Part shown: positions 1 to 8,584 of the stretch, in pieces
Layout of the letters: the number at the start of each line of letters is the position of its first letter
Position numbering within the stretch: the first letter of the stretch is position 1
Origin: Hyphomicrobiales bacterium
Lineage (GTDB): Bacteria; Pseudomonadota; Alphaproteobacteria; Rhizobiales; Rhizobiaceae
DNA: 64,000 nt
Assembly: GCA_900466475.1 (NCBI GenBank)
Contig: UBMI01000010.1
Location: forward strand, 636,452-700,451
Reading direction: 5' to 3'
Made by a program: the position numbers and the translations under genes
Notes under the pieces: generated by a model
The model's database searches: none
Told to the model about the DNA's origin: nothing
What the model saw: the letters and a program-made list of their open reading frames with translations, nothing else

Positions 1-483
1 GCGGCGATCGCCGTACAGGGCAAGACGGTCGATGATCCCGAACTCGACGTGGTCAATCTCGACCGCCAATGGCAGACCAATGTGCTGGGGCCGGTGTCGG
101 TGACGCGGGCGGCGGCTCCGGTGCTGTCTGATGGCGGCCGGATCCTCTTCATCGGTTCGCTGTTCGGTACACGCGTGCTGGTTCCGGGTGTCGCCGATTA
201 TGCCGGTACGAAGGCCGCGCTCATCGGCTATGCGAAGGGTGTGGCGCGCGATCTCGGCAGGCGCAACATCACCGTCAACGTCGTCCAGCCCGGCGTGATG
301 CCGACCGACATGTCCGTCGAAGCGCTGGGAGACACCGTGCCCGACGCACTTCTCGACCTGCATCCCATCAGGCGCATTGCGACGCTTGAGGAGGTCTCCG
401 CGCTCATCTGCCATCTGGCGGGGCCGCATGGCGGCTACATGAGCGGCGGCGTCATCGATGTCGCCGGCGGACTTGGGATCTGA
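1..483 (+). CDS. SDR family oxidoreductase, 5'-truncated by window edge
   Basis: C-terminal 160 residues of a classical short-chain dehydrogenase/reductase, a cytosolic NAD(P)-dependent carbonyl/alcohol oxidoreductase. The frame is open at base 1, so the Rossmann TGxxxGxG half lies outside the window. Visible are the Ser of FIGSLFG, the active-site Y-A-G-T-K (YxxxK), the following VNVVQPG strand and the usual C-terminal SGGVIDVAGG. A strong hairpin follows the stop codon. Substrate cannot be told from the sequence. Confidence 0.9.
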   Translation, partial: AAIAVQGKTVDDPELDVVNLDRQWQTNVLGPVSVTRAAAPVLSDGGRILFIGSLFGTRVLVPGVADYAGTKAALIGYAKGVARDLGRRNITVNVVQPGVMPTDMSVEALGDTVPDALLDLHPIRRIATLEEVSALICHLAGPHGGYMSGGVIDVAGGLGI

Positions 484-498
484 CGACTTGGAACGCTC

Positions 499-532
499 TG
501 CACCTGCGGGACTGAAAGGCCCCGCAGGTGCA
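499..532. terminator. Bidirectional hairpin terminator between convergent genes
   Basis: A perfect 12-bp stem (TGCACCTGCGGG / CCCGCAGGTGCA) with a 10-nt loop lies between the stop of the SDR gene and the stop of the convergent epimerase gene. A short T stretch follows on the plus strand. The position suits termination of both transcripts. Confidence 0.75.
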
Positions 533-540
533 TTTGCGGC

Positions 541-1440
541 TCAGGCTGCGAGAGCGCCATAATCCATCGCGTCGAGATCGGCGATCAGGCCGGGTCCGAC
601 AGGATTCCATCCGAGGGTCCGGCGGGTCTTTGCGCTGGAGGCCGGGAAGTCGAGGCCGGCGAAAATCGCCATCCAGCCGAAATGCTCGGCCGCCTTTTCC
701 GGCGCGACCGAGATGACCGGCAGCTTCAGGCCGCGGCCGAGGGCTTCGGCAATCTCGCGGGTGGCGATGCCTTCTTCGGCAACGGCATTGTAGCGGGCGC
801 CCGATACCGCTCTTTCGATGGCAAGCCGGTAGAGGAGGGCAACGTCCAGCAGGTGGCCGGCCGGGAAGCGGTTGCGGCCTTCGCCGACATAGCCGACAGC
901 GCCGTTCTGCCGGGCGATTTCGATGAGCGGGGAGACGAGGCCCTGCTTGAACGTGTTGTGGACCTGGGGAAGGCGCATGACCGACACGTTGACGCCCTGG
1001 TCGAGAAGCGCATTGCCGGCCCGTTCGGACGCGATGCGCGGGTTGGGATGCTCGTCATTGAAGACGTCTTCGCTCGCAGGTTCGCCGAGATGGGCATTGC
1101 CGATGCCGGTGCCCGAGGTGATGAGCAGCGGGCGGTTGGAGCCCTTCAGCGCCTCGCCCATGGCGGCAATGACGCGGCTGTCCTTCTGGCAATTCTCGAC
1201 GAAGCGGGAGAAATCATGGTCGAAGGCCGTGTGGATGACGGCATCGGCCTTTTCGACGCCGCGACGGACAGTCTCGGGTTCTTCCAGCACGCCCTTGTGA
1301 GCTTCGACGCCTGCCTCTTCGAGCGCTTTTGCGCCGGCGTCCGAGCGGGTCATGCCGATGACATGATGGCCTGCCTTCAGGAGTTCGGGGACGATGGCCG
1401 AGCCGATAAAGCCGGTGGCGCCGGTGAGGAAAATGCGCAT
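541..1440 (-). CDS. NAD(P)-dependent epimerase/dehydratase-like oxidoreductase
   Basis: A 299-residue extended/atypical SDR with the N-terminal nucleotide motif GATGFIG right after the start and a DAVIHTAF stretch typical of the family. No clear YxxxK is seen; the equivalent region reads RIASERAG, as in atypical NmrA-like or ladder-type members, so the reaction is uncertain. The start at 1440 is preferred over 1470 because it is preceded by AAGGAG at good spacing and puts the Rossmann strand at residue 2. It is divergent from an XRE regulator, which probably controls it. Confidence 0.85.
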   Translation of the reverse strand: MRIFLTGATGFIGSAIVPELLKAGHHVIGMTRSDAGAKALEEAGVEAHKGVLEEPETVRRGVEKADAVIHTAFDHDFSRFVENCQKDSRVIAAMGEALKGSNRPLLITSGTGIGNAHLGEPASEDVFNDEHPNPRIASERAGNALLDQGVNVSVMRLPQVHNTFKQGLVSPLIEIARQNGAVGYVGEGRNRFPAGHLLDVALLYRLAIERAVSGARYNAVAEEGIATREIAEALGRGLKLPVISVAPEKAAEHFGWMAIFAGLDFPASSAKTRRTLGWNPVGPGLIADLDAMDYGALAA

Positions 1441-1492
1441 GTCGTGTCTCCTTATTGCGATGAAGCCCACTATTGCGCTATGTTTTATGCTG

Positions 1493-1521
1493 TTAAAGTA
1501 GTGACGTTATCCTATTATAAT
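1493..1521 (+). promoter_or_regulatory. Sigma-70-like promoter of the XRE regulator
   Basis: A consensus TATAAT (1516-1521) lies 17 nt after TTAAAG (1493-1498). The -10 box overlaps an in-frame ATG at 1520, so that ATG cannot lie in this transcript and the downstream ATG at 1538 is favoured as the start. The intergenic region is shared with the divergent epimerase gene, so both promoters probably sit here. Confidence 0.6.
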
Positions 1522-1537
1522 GGCTAACAGGAATGCT

Positions 1538-2371
1538 ATGAGCACCGACGCCAACCCCCTCGGCACCTTCCTTCGCGACCGCCGCTCGCGCCTCGATCCG
1601 GCTGTATTCGGTTTTTCCGGGCGACGGCGCACGCCGGGCTTGAGGCGCGAAGAGGTGGCACAGCGCGCCAATATAAGCCCGACCTGGTACACATGGCTGG
1701 AGCAGGGGCGGGGCGGAGCGCCATCTGCCGACGTCCTGAACCGGATCGCCAGTGGCCTGATGCTGACCGAGCCGGAGCGCGAGCATCTCTTCATCCTCGG
1801 CCTCGGCCGGCCGCCCGAGGTGCGCTACCGTGCAGTGGAGGGCATCAGCCCGCGCCTGCAACGGCTTCTCGATACGCTTGAGGTGAGCCCGGCGCTGGTG
1901 CGCACGGCGGCCTGGGATATCGTGGCGTGGAACCGCGCGGCCACCATCGTCATGACCGACTATGGCAAGCTTGCGCCTGATGACCGGAACGTCTTGCGCC
2001 TGCTGTTCTCCAATCCCGGTGTCCGCAACGTCCAGCACGACTGGGATGCCATGGCGCGTTTCGTCGTCGGGGCCTTCCGGGCGGATGCGGCGCGGGCGGG
2101 GGCGACCTCGGAAATAACAGATCTGGTGGAGGAACTTTGCCGCACGAGCGCCGAGTTCAAGCGGATCTGGGAGGAGAACGAGGTGATCGCCCATGGCGAG
2201 GGAACCAAGCGGCTGAGACATCCCGTTCTCGGCGATATCGAGCTTGAATATTCCGGCTTTGCAATCGACGGCAGGCCGGATCTCAACATGGTCGTCTATA
2301 ATCCCGTCGATCCGGATCTCGCCGAGCGTATTCGCCTGATGGTGAGAGACGCAAAACCCGAGCAGGATTAG
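1538..2371 (+). CDS. XRE-family regulator with MmyB-like ligand-binding domain
   Basis: A 277-residue regulator. An N-terminal helix-turn-helix (about residues 10-75; GLRREEVAQRANISPTWY region) is followed by a MmyB-like sensor domain of the PAS-like type (VRTAAWDIVAWNRAA and a DWDAMARFVVGAFR segment). Such proteins usually sit beside one oxidoreductase gene and control it; here the divergent partner is the epimerase-like gene. The start at 1538 follows from the promoter overlap with the earlier ATG. The 3' end overlaps the convergent metallophosphoesterase stop by 4 nt. Confidence 0.88.
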   Translation: MSTDANPLGTFLRDRRSRLDPAVFGFSGRRRTPGLRREEVAQRANISPTWYTWLEQGRGGAPSADVLNRIASGLMLTEPEREHLFILGLGRPPEVRYRAVEGISPRLQRLLDTLEVSPALVRTAAWDIVAWNRAATIVMTDYGKLAPDDRNVLRLLFSNPGVRNVQHDWDAMARFVVGAFRADAARAGATSEITDLVEELCRTSAEFKRIWEENEVIAHGEGTKRLRHPVLGDIELEYSGFAIDGRPDLNMVVYNPVDPDLAERIRLMVRDAKPEQD

Positions 2372-3489
2372 GCGCGTCTGCGCAGCGTGAATACCGTCAG
2401 CTCCGAGGGCCGGCCGAGCCTGAGCGCAAAGCCCGGCCAGAGCGCGGTGCCGTTATTGACATAGAGCTGCATGCCGCCGACGTGGTAGTGGCCGGAGACG
2501 AAACCGCCATTGGCGCGGGCGACCAGACGATCGAGGCCGAACACCATGCCGCCATGGGTATGTCCCGACAGCTGCAGGGCAATGCCTCTCTTGGCGGTCT
2601 CGGCTGCCATTCTCGGCTGATGGTCGAGGAGGATGATCGGGGCTTCGGCCGGAGCGCCGTTCAATGCCGCGGCAAGGTCCGGGTTCGGCATGGTTCTGCC
2701 GAAAGCCGCAAGATCCGTCACGCCTGCAATGACGATGCGGCTCGCCTCGCGCTCGATGACGGCGTGCTCATTCATCAGCATGCGCATGCCGAGACTGGCG
2801 TCGTGCTGCATCCACTCGTCGTAGCCGAAATAATATTCGTGGTTGCCGGGGATGGCGAAGATGCCATCGGGCGCCTGAAGCTTCGCCAGGGGGGCGACAT
2901 CCGCCCGCCGCTTTTCGAGGCGGCCGTCGATGAAATCGCCGGTCACGACGATCAGGTCGGTTTTCAGCTCATTGGCCTTCCTGACGAGGGTTTCGGCCCA
3001 GGAGGCCGGGAAGAGGCGGCTGAGATGCAGGTCGGTCAATTGTAGCAGGCGGTAGCCCTCGAAGGCTTCGGGCAGGTCCCGGATCGAGATCTCTACGTTT
3101 TTCACCGGCGGAATGCGCACCGCTCCGGCAACGCCGAAAGCGGCCAGACCGAAGGCCGTAAGCCCGATCATATAGCGGACTTCGGAGGGCACGGCCGGAA
3201 ATCGGCCCTCTATGAGGGCAAGGACAAGCGAGACGACATCGAGCGCGATCTGGAAGACGGCGAGCAGGAGCGTGGCGCCGAATAGGAAATTCAGGACGAT
3301 AATCAGCGGGCGCGGATATTCGGGCGCGAAGACGGAACCCGAGGATATACGGTTCAGCAGCACCTGCTGCGAGGCGATGAGGAGCAGGCCGGCAAGCAGG
3401 GCCTTGGCGGGCCAGATCCATGGCAGGGGGAGAATGAATCTCAGGACGACGACGAGCCAGGGGAGCCCGAGAACGAAATGGAACATCAA
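2368..3489 (-). CDS. Membrane-anchored metallophosphoesterase (YaeI-like)
   Basis: A 373-residue protein. The first ~125 residues carry several hydrophobic helices, followed by a calcineurin-like phosphoesterase domain with the full metal-site series: TDLH, GDFID, GNHE, LDHQP and GHTHGG. The family hydrolyses phosphomono- or diesters, including UDP-diacylglucosamine-type lipids in some members. The membrane anchor suggests a lipid or envelope substrate, which is inference. No operon partner is seen; it converges with the XRE gene and is divergent from a plus-strand spacer. Confidence 0.88.
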   Translation of the reverse strand: MMFHFVLGLPWLVVVLRFILPLPWIWPAKALLAGLLLIASQQVLLNRISSGSVFAPEYPRPLIIVLNFLFGATLLLAVFQIALDVVSLVLALIEGRFPAVPSEVRYMIGLTAFGLAAFGVAGAVRIPPVKNVEISIRDLPEAFEGYRLLQLTDLHLSRLFPASWAETLVRKANELKTDLIVVTGDFIDGRLEKRRADVAPLAKLQAPDGIFAIPGNHEYYFGYDEWMQHDASLGMRMLMNEHAVIEREASRIVIAGVTDLAAFGRTMPNPDLAAALNGAPAEAPIILLDHQPRMAAETAKRGIALQLSGHTHGGMVFGLDRLVARANGGFVSGHYHVGGMQLYVNNGTALWPGFALRLGRPSELTVFTLRRRA

Positions 3490-3616
3490 ATAGGCCTGTG
3501 ATTATCGATGCTTATCGGAGGCAATGAAGAGATTGAATCTGGTGTCTCCGGCGTTCTGCACAAGGGGCTCATCAGTCTATATGTTCGCCAGCCTGGCCTT
3601 GCCTGGGCGCGAGTGC

Positions 3617-4510
3617 TCAGCCTGGCGTCTGCGCTTCGGCGAACAACCAACCGATCACGGTTTCCCGCGCGGCAGATTTCCGGTGGCGGGGCCAGACGAG
3701 GTAGATATCCGAAGGGCCGCGCAGCCTGGCTTCGAAAACACGCACCAGCCGGCCCCGGGCGAGGTCCTCGGTGACGAAACCGCCATTGGCAAGAACGATG
3801 CCCTGTCCGGCAATCGCCGCCTCGATGGCGTGCGCGGTCTGCGAAAAGCTGATGCCCTTGAAGGTGGGGCTGCTGCTGTTGGCGAGGTGACGCTCGACGA
3901 ATTCCGGCCAGAGATTGTGGGCATCGTGCAGCAGCGGATAGGCCGAAAGCTCCTCGGCCGTGCGCGGCGGGTTGCGGCCGGCAAGCAGCAGCGGGCTGCA
4001 GACGGCGATGACCTCCTGTTCGAACAGGAGCTCGGCATTCAGCCCCGGCCCGAAGGGCGGACGGCCATAGCGGACGGCGAGATCGACGCCATCGGCGGCA
4101 AAATTCGAGATGCGCTCGGTCGCCAGGATATGCAGGTCGAGATCTGGATGCAGGGCGGTGAAGTCAGGCAGGCGCGGGATCAGCCATTTCGATGCGAAGG
4201 TCGGCGTCGTGCTGATCGTAAGCTTGATCGCCTGCGGCTTCAGCTCGTCCGTTGCCCGAGCGATGATCTCGAAGGCGCGCCTGATATCGGCGATGTAGCG
4301 TCTGCCCTCGGCCGTCAGCGCCAGCGTGCGGGGAAGCCGTTCGAACAGGGTCATGCCGAGCTGCGCCTCCAGCCCTCGGACCTGCTGGGCGACGGCGCCC
4401 TGCGTGACGCCGAGCTCTTCGGCGGCGAGCCTGAAGTTGAGGTGTCGCGCGGCGACCTCGAAGGCCCTGAGGCCATTGAGGGAGGGAAGCTTTCCCGGGA
4501 TATCGCTCAT
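3617..4510 (-). CDS. LysR-family regulator, GcvA-like
   Basis: A 297-residue LysR-type regulator. The N-terminal winged helix (PSLNGLRAFEVAARHLNF, then GVTQGAVAQQVRGLE) has the 'LRAFEAAARH' signature of the GcvA subgroup. The C-terminal periplasmic-binding-fold effector domain covers about residues 90-297. It is divergent from the SDR gene at 4628 with 117 nt between starts, the classical LysR-target arrangement, so that SDR is the likely regulated gene. Confidence 0.92.
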   Translation of the reverse strand: MSDIPGKLPSLNGLRAFEVAARHLNFRLAAEELGVTQGAVAQQVRGLEAQLGMTLFERLPRTLALTAEGRRYIADIRRAFEIIARATDELKPQAIKLTISTTPTFASKWLIPRLPDFTALHPDLDLHILATERISNFAADGVDLAVRYGRPPFGPGLNAELLFEQEVIAVCSPLLLAGRNPPRTAEELSAYPLLHDAHNLWPEFVERHLANSSSPTFKGISFSQTAHAIEAAIAGQGIVLANGGFVTEDLARGRLVRVFEARLRGPSDIYLVWPRHRKSAARETVIGWLFAEAQTPG

Positions 4511-4512
4511 CG

Positions 4513-4527
4513 AGTAGTTTTTCTACT
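4513..4527. promoter_or_regulatory. Candidate LysR autoregulatory palindrome
   Basis: AGTAG-TTTTT-CTACT is a perfect 5-bp inverted repeat with a T-N11-A core as in LysR boxes. It sits 3 nt upstream of the LysR start codon in the divergent intergenic region. Assignment is by form and position only. Confidence 0.4.
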
Positions 4528-4627
4528 GGCAAAGAAGAGGAGAACTGTTTCGCGCTCGCGCAGTGAACATGATACCGTGCACACAGATACCAATCAATCG
4601 ACGATATCGTTTCAGGAGGGCACCGGC

Positions 4628-5332
4628 ATGTCAGTAGAAAAAGTGGCTGTAATCACGGCAGGCGGCAGCGGCATGGGAGCCGAAAGCGCAAGACGCCTGG
4701 CGGCCGATGGCTACAAGGTCGCGATCCTGTCTTCATCGGGCAAGGGCGAGGCGCTTGCCGGCGAACTCGGCGGTGTCGGCGTGACCGGCTCCAACCAGTC
4801 GAACGACGATCTGAAGCGGCTGGTCGATGCCGCGATGGGCGCCTGGGGCCGCATCGACGTTCTCGTCAACAGCGCTGGCCATGGGCCACGCGCCGCGCTC
4901 AACGAGATCACCGACGAACAGTGGCATACCGGCATGGACGTCTATCTGATGAATGTCATCCGCCCGGTGCGGCTGGTTACCCCGATCATGCAGGCGCAGA
5001 AAAAGGGCGCGATCGTCAACATCTCGACGGCCTGGGTCTTCGAGCCGTCGACGATGTTTCCGACTTCGGCGGTCTTCCGCGCCGGCCTTGCCGCCTATAC
5101 CAAACTCTTTGCCGACACCTATGCGGCCGAGAATATTCGCATGAACAACGTGCTGCCCGGCTGGATCGACAGCCTTCCGGCCACCGAGGCGCGACGCGAG
5201 ACCGTGCCGATGCAGCGCTATGGCACGAGTGCGGAAGTGGCGGCGACCATTGCGTTTCTGGTGTCCGACGGTGCGGGGTATATTACCGGCCAGAGCCTGA
5301 AGGTGGATGGCGGGTTGATGCGGTCGGTTTGA
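4628..5332 (+). CDS. SDR-fold protein with altered catalytic residues
   Basis: A 234-residue SDR-fold protein. The nucleotide motif is TAGGSGMG (residues 10-17), the NAG equivalent is NSAG (81-84), and the C-terminal GYITGQSLKVDGG matches FabG-like enzymes. The catalytic YxxxK is absent: alignment through the AGL helix gives S147-A-V-F-R151, and the usual Ser becomes Thr134. It is therefore either a non-reductive or non-catalytic SDR, or one using Arg in place of Lys. The start at 4628 follows GGAGG (4616-4620). It is divergent from the LysR gene. Confidence 0.88.
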   Translation: MSVEKVAVITAGGSGMGAESARRLAADGYKVAILSSSGKGEALAGELGGVGVTGSNQSNDDLKRLVDAAMGAWGRIDVLVNSAGHGPRAALNEITDEQWHTGMDVYLMNVIRPVRLVTPIMQAQKKGAIVNISTAWVFEPSTMFPTSAVFRAGLAAYTKLFADTYAAENIRMNNVLPGWIDSLPATEARRETVPMQRYGTSAEVAATIAFLVSDGAGYITGQSLKVDGGLMRSV

Positions 5333-5453
5333 GGGCCGGATGGCGGACTGCTGGTTGTCGAGGGCAGGGTAGCTTGAACTATTCCGCTCTCAGCCTATTG
5401 TCAGGCGGTGGACATTGCGCCCATGCCCGCGACGATCGAGAAGGCCAGATGCC

Positions 5454-5669
5454 ATGAACAAGTTCACCGTAACCATCACGCGAGAGATCGAAGCCGATAC
5501 CGCCGAGGAGGCTGCGCTTCTCCTGTATCAGGAGCTTGCGCGGGACGCGGCGCCGCTTCGCTATCTGGTTGCCGATGAGACGAAGCGGACGCGGACTGTG
5601 ACGCTCGATCGGGCAAAGGCGGATGAATTCGCAGCCGTCGATCACACTGCCGATCCAGGTAACTGGTAG
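5454..5669 (+). CDS. Conserved-looking small protein, unknown function
   Basis: A 71-residue acidic cytosolic protein with no signal peptide or membrane helix. The start at 5454 gives a compact beta-alpha-beta-like sequence (MNKFTVTITREIEADTAEEA...). An in-frame upstream ATG at 5415 would add 13 Arg/Pro-rich residues that look non-coding. I do not recognise the family. It stands alone, convergent with the channel gene that ends at 5716. Confidence 0.6.
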   Translation: MNKFTVTITREIEADTAEEAALLLYQELARDAAPLRYLVADETKRTRTVTLDRAKADEFAAVDHTADPGNW

Positions 5670-5715
5670 GCGGGATGGCAGGTGCCGGGGCGGGGAGGAC
5701 CGCTCGCCCGGGCCA

Positions 5716-6849
5716 TCATTTTTTCTCCCCGAGATACTGAAACAGCGTCTCCTTCCACGCCTCGTCGTGGATCGCTTCGAGAATGGCGACATCGATAGGC
5801 TTGCGGTAGCGGCTGCCGGCGGGCATTGCCATGCCGTAGTTCTGCGGCTCGAAGACGGTGTCCAGTACTTGCACGCTGGTCGGAAACTGCTGTTCGGCCG
5901 TCCATGCAAGCAGCGGCTTGTCATAGACGAAGGCATCGATCGAGCCTGATGTCAGCGCCCGGAAGCCGTCCTGCACATTGGCGAAATCCCGATGCCTGAT
6001 GCGTTCCCCGTCGAGAAATCCTGTGGTCGCCGAACCCGACACGGCACCGACGCGTGCCCGCGGCAGGTCTTCTGCGCCGTTCACCAGTCCCCTGATCTGA
6101 CGCGTCGTGAGCGCGGAGGTGACGCTTGCGGTGAAGACGGCGATGGTGATGATCGACATGACCATCCAGAGGATCGCGAGCGTTCGTCCTCCGAGCGTTT
6201 TCGGGCCGCGATGACCGGTGCTTGCCTGCGTCATGGCTTCGGCCGACCACCAGATGCTGGCGCCGAGCCCCCTGGCGGCGCCGCCGCCGAAATCCTCGTT
6301 GTGGCGGTGCTCTAAGAGCCAGATCAGGGCGCCCACGGCCAGCGAGATGCCGATGAGGGCGCCGACCGCCTGCAGGAAGCCGAGGGATGTCATCGTCTGG
6401 GTGATTTCGTACCAGACGGAAGTGCTGTGGACGGAGACGGCGATGCCGAGGCCGGTATTGTAGAATGGCTGGGAGAAATCGACATTGCGCTCCCGGTCGG
6501 CCGTGATGGTGATGGCCGCGACCGAGAGATCGTAATCGCCGCGCTTTGTTGCCTCGATCAGGCTCTGCACCGAGGGTTCCTCGACCAGCCGATATTTGAG
6601 CCCGAGTTTTTCCGCGACCTGACGCCAGAGTTCGATCGACAGGCCGGTCCAGCTGCCATCCGGCCCCTTCATGGCAAAGGGCGGAGCCTCCTTGGTGCCG
6701 ACCACCAGTTCGCGGTCCGGAAATTCGGGCGGGACGGCAAACGCGTGCCGTGGGAAGGATCCGGCCAGACAAAGCAAAAACGCCAGAATGGCGAACGGCA
6801 GAGCGCGGTGCCTGCTTTTGCCGGATGAGGGCGCGGTGGTCTTTGCCAT
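5716..6849 (-). CDS. Prokaryotic ionotropic glutamate-receptor-like channel
   Basis: A 377-residue protein with a signal peptide (1-38, ending HAFA). Ligand-binding lobe S1 (48-138) comes next, then TM helix 156-179, pore loop ~195-216, TM helix 223-247, and lobe S2 (250-377). This is the GluR0-type order, not that of a soluble ABC-binding protein. Amino-acid-binding residues of the fold are present: Arg119 in TADRER, Ser271-Gly-Ser273, and Asp310 in VYDKP. The filter region reads TQASTGHRGP (207-216), not the K+ signature TVGYG, so selectivity is unclear. The start at 6849 has GAAAGG upstream. Confidence 0.85.
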   Translation of the reverse strand: MAKTTAPSSGKSRHRALPFAILAFLLCLAGSFPRHAFAVPPEFPDRELVVGTKEAPPFAMKGPDGSWTGLSIELWRQVAEKLGLKYRLVEEPSVQSLIEATKRGDYDLSVAAITITADRERNVDFSQPFYNTGLGIAVSVHSTSVWYEITQTMTSLGFLQAVGALIGISLAVGALIWLLEHRHNEDFGGGAARGLGASIWWSAEAMTQASTGHRGPKTLGGRTLAILWMVMSIITIAVFTASVTSALTTRQIRGLVNGAEDLPRARVGAVSGSATTGFLDGERIRHRDFANVQDGFRALTSGSIDAFVYDKPLLAWTAEQQFPTSVQVLDTVFEPQNYGMAMPAGSRYRKPIDVAILEAIHDEAWKETLFQYLGEKK

Positions 6850-7042
6850 AACACCTTTCCCTTCCTGCATCAGGCGAACTGCCGCTTCGTTCGTGGATCA
6901 TCCTGAACGGCTGACGGCGTCCGACAAGTACGCAACGGTAAATGCATCGATCATTTACGGTGGCGGGCATTTCGCACAGGCTGGTTTCAGATCTCGGCAA
7001 ATCGCGACTCATCCAGAAATGGACGTGCGGCAAATGCGGGCA

Positions 7043-7816
7043 TCAGGGCCGCCGGCAGGCCAGGATGAATCGGCGGTAGACGAGGGTTCGGAGCCTATTT
7101 CGGAGATTGGCATTCTTGCGCTGCGCCCTCGCGATCGGGGCGTGGGAGTGAAGCGCGATGTCCGTAAAGCCTGCCGATCTCAAGAGCGGCAGGAGCATGT
7201 CGGGGCGGAGACCCTGGCCGAAGGGCAGGGCTGACATGATGCGGGCGTGGCGGGTGCTGAGCGCGCCGTCATAGTTCTTGTCGGCGCCGATGAGGCGGTC
7301 GATCCAGGAGATCAGCAGGCTGGCGATGCGGCCGGTCGGTTTCGGGCTTGCCCAGTCACCATCGAAGAAGAGCAACAGGCCGCCGGGCTTGAGGATGCGG
7401 GACCATTCGCGAAAGGTTTCCTGCGGCCGGGTCAGCGTCCAGACGAGATGGCGGCAGATGATGGCGTCATAGCTCGCGTCCGGCTCCAGGGTGTTTTCGG
7501 CGTCTGCCAGGATGAAGCGCAGGCGCTCCTTGCCGGCGTGTTTGGCGCGGGCAACCTTCAGCATCGCTTCGGAGAAATCGAGAGCGGTGACGTCATGGCC
7601 GAGATCGTGGATCAGGCGGGTCACTTCGCCGGTGCCGCAGGCAAGTTCCAGCACGCGTTTCGGCTCGGGGCCGAGGGCTTTGCGGATCGGCTTCTGCCAG
7701 GCGTCTGCCTCCGGGCCGGGGGCGATCCTGTGGCCGAAGGCGAGGTCGAAGGTTTCCGAGCGCTTCGACCAGTAGTCGCGGATTTCTTCCTTAAGATCGA
7801 AATTCACTCCATCCAT
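7043..7816 (-). CDS. Class I SAM-dependent methyltransferase in B12-regulated operon
   Basis: A 257-residue methyltransferase. SAM motif I is VLELACGTGEVTRL (about residues 54-67), followed by an acidic DFSEAML motif II region and LKPGGLLLFFDGD (post-motif III). It starts 3 nt after the ATPase stop, so it is the last gene of the riboswitch-controlled transport operon. A role in modifying the imported ligand or a related corrinoid is inference from position only; the substrate is unknown. Confidence 0.85.
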   Translation of the reverse strand: MDGVNFDLKEEIRDYWSKRSETFDLAFGHRIAPGPEADAWQKPIRKALGPEPKRVLELACGTGEVTRLIHDLGHDVTALDFSEAMLKVARAKHAGKERLRFILADAENTLEPDASYDAIICRHLVWTLTRPQETFREWSRILKPGGLLLFFDGDWASPKPTGRIASLLISWIDRLIGADKNYDGALSTRHARIMSALPFGQGLRPDMLLPLLRSAGFTDIALHSHAPIARAQRKNANLRNRLRTLVYRRFILACRRP

Positions 7817-7819
7817 GTC

Positions 7820-8584
7820 TTATCCCATCCGATACTGGATATGTGCGCGGCCATGCACGGGTGATTTTTCGATATGGGCGCGCACGCCGAAGACGCGGGC
7901 GATCAGCGCTTCGGTCAGCACTTCCTCGGGCGTGCCTGCGGCCACGACCTCACCCTTCTGCAGCACGGCCAGATGGTCACAGAACATCGCTGCCAGGTTG
8001 AGATCGTGCAGCGCGATGATGGAGGTGAGGCCGAGTTTGGCGACCAGCGCCAGGATATCGAGCTGGTGCTGGATATCGAGATGGTTGGTCGGCTCGTCGA
8101 GCAGGAGTTCGCTCGGGGTTTGGGCCAGCGCCCGCGCAATATGCACCCGTTGCCGCTCGCCGCCAGACAGTGTCTGCCAGAGCTGGCCGGCGCGTTCGCC
8201 CATGTCGACGCGGGCGAGTGCTTCTTCGACCGCGGCATCGTCATCAGGTGCCCAGGAGGAGAGGAGGCCGCGATGCGGTGTGCGGCCGAGGCGGACGATA
8301 TCGCGCACGGTGAGCTGCGTATCCGTCGTCGACTGCTGCTCGACGAAGGCTATGCGGCGGGCAAGGGCGGCGCGCGAAAGGCCGGAGACATCATCGTCGC
8401 CGAGGCGGATGATGCCGGATCTGACTTGCCGCAGCCGGCAGATCAGGCGCAGCAGGCTGGATTTGCCGGAGCCGTTCGGCCCGAGCAGGCCGAGCACCTT
8501 GCCCTTTTCGACCGATATGCTGACGCCATTGACGATGACGGTATTGCCGGCGGCATAGCTGACCTTGTCGACTGATATGCTCAT
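7820..8584 (-). CDS. ABC transporter ATP-binding protein, BtuD/FecE type
   Basis: A 254-residue ATPase of a type II (FecCD) importer. Walker A is GPNGSGKS, the signature LSGGERQR, and Walker B LLLDEPTNHLD, followed by the His switch in IALHDLN. The ATG overlaps the permease stop by 4 nt. The cobalamin riboswitch upstream points to corrinoid import, together with the permease and binding protein; heme and siderophore transporters share the family, so the riboswitch is the deciding evidence. Confidence 0.92.
   Translation of the reverse strand: MSISVDKVSYAAGNTVIVNGVSISVEKGKVLGLLGPNGSGKSSLLRLICRLRQVRSGIIRLGDDDVSGLSRAALARRIAFVEQQSTTDTQLTVRDIVRLGRTPHRGLLSSWAPDDDAAVEEALARVDMGERAGQLWQTLSGGERQRVHIARALAQTPSELLLDEPTNHLDIQHQLDILALVAKLGLTSIIALHDLNLAAMFCDHLAVLQKGEVVAAGTPEEVLTEALIARVFGVRAHIEKSPVHGRAHIQYRMG

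Noticed and set aside
3524..4627. In-frame upstream extension of the SDR at 4628
   Set aside because: It runs antisense through the LysR gene; GGAGG and a normal SDR N-terminus fix the start at 4628.
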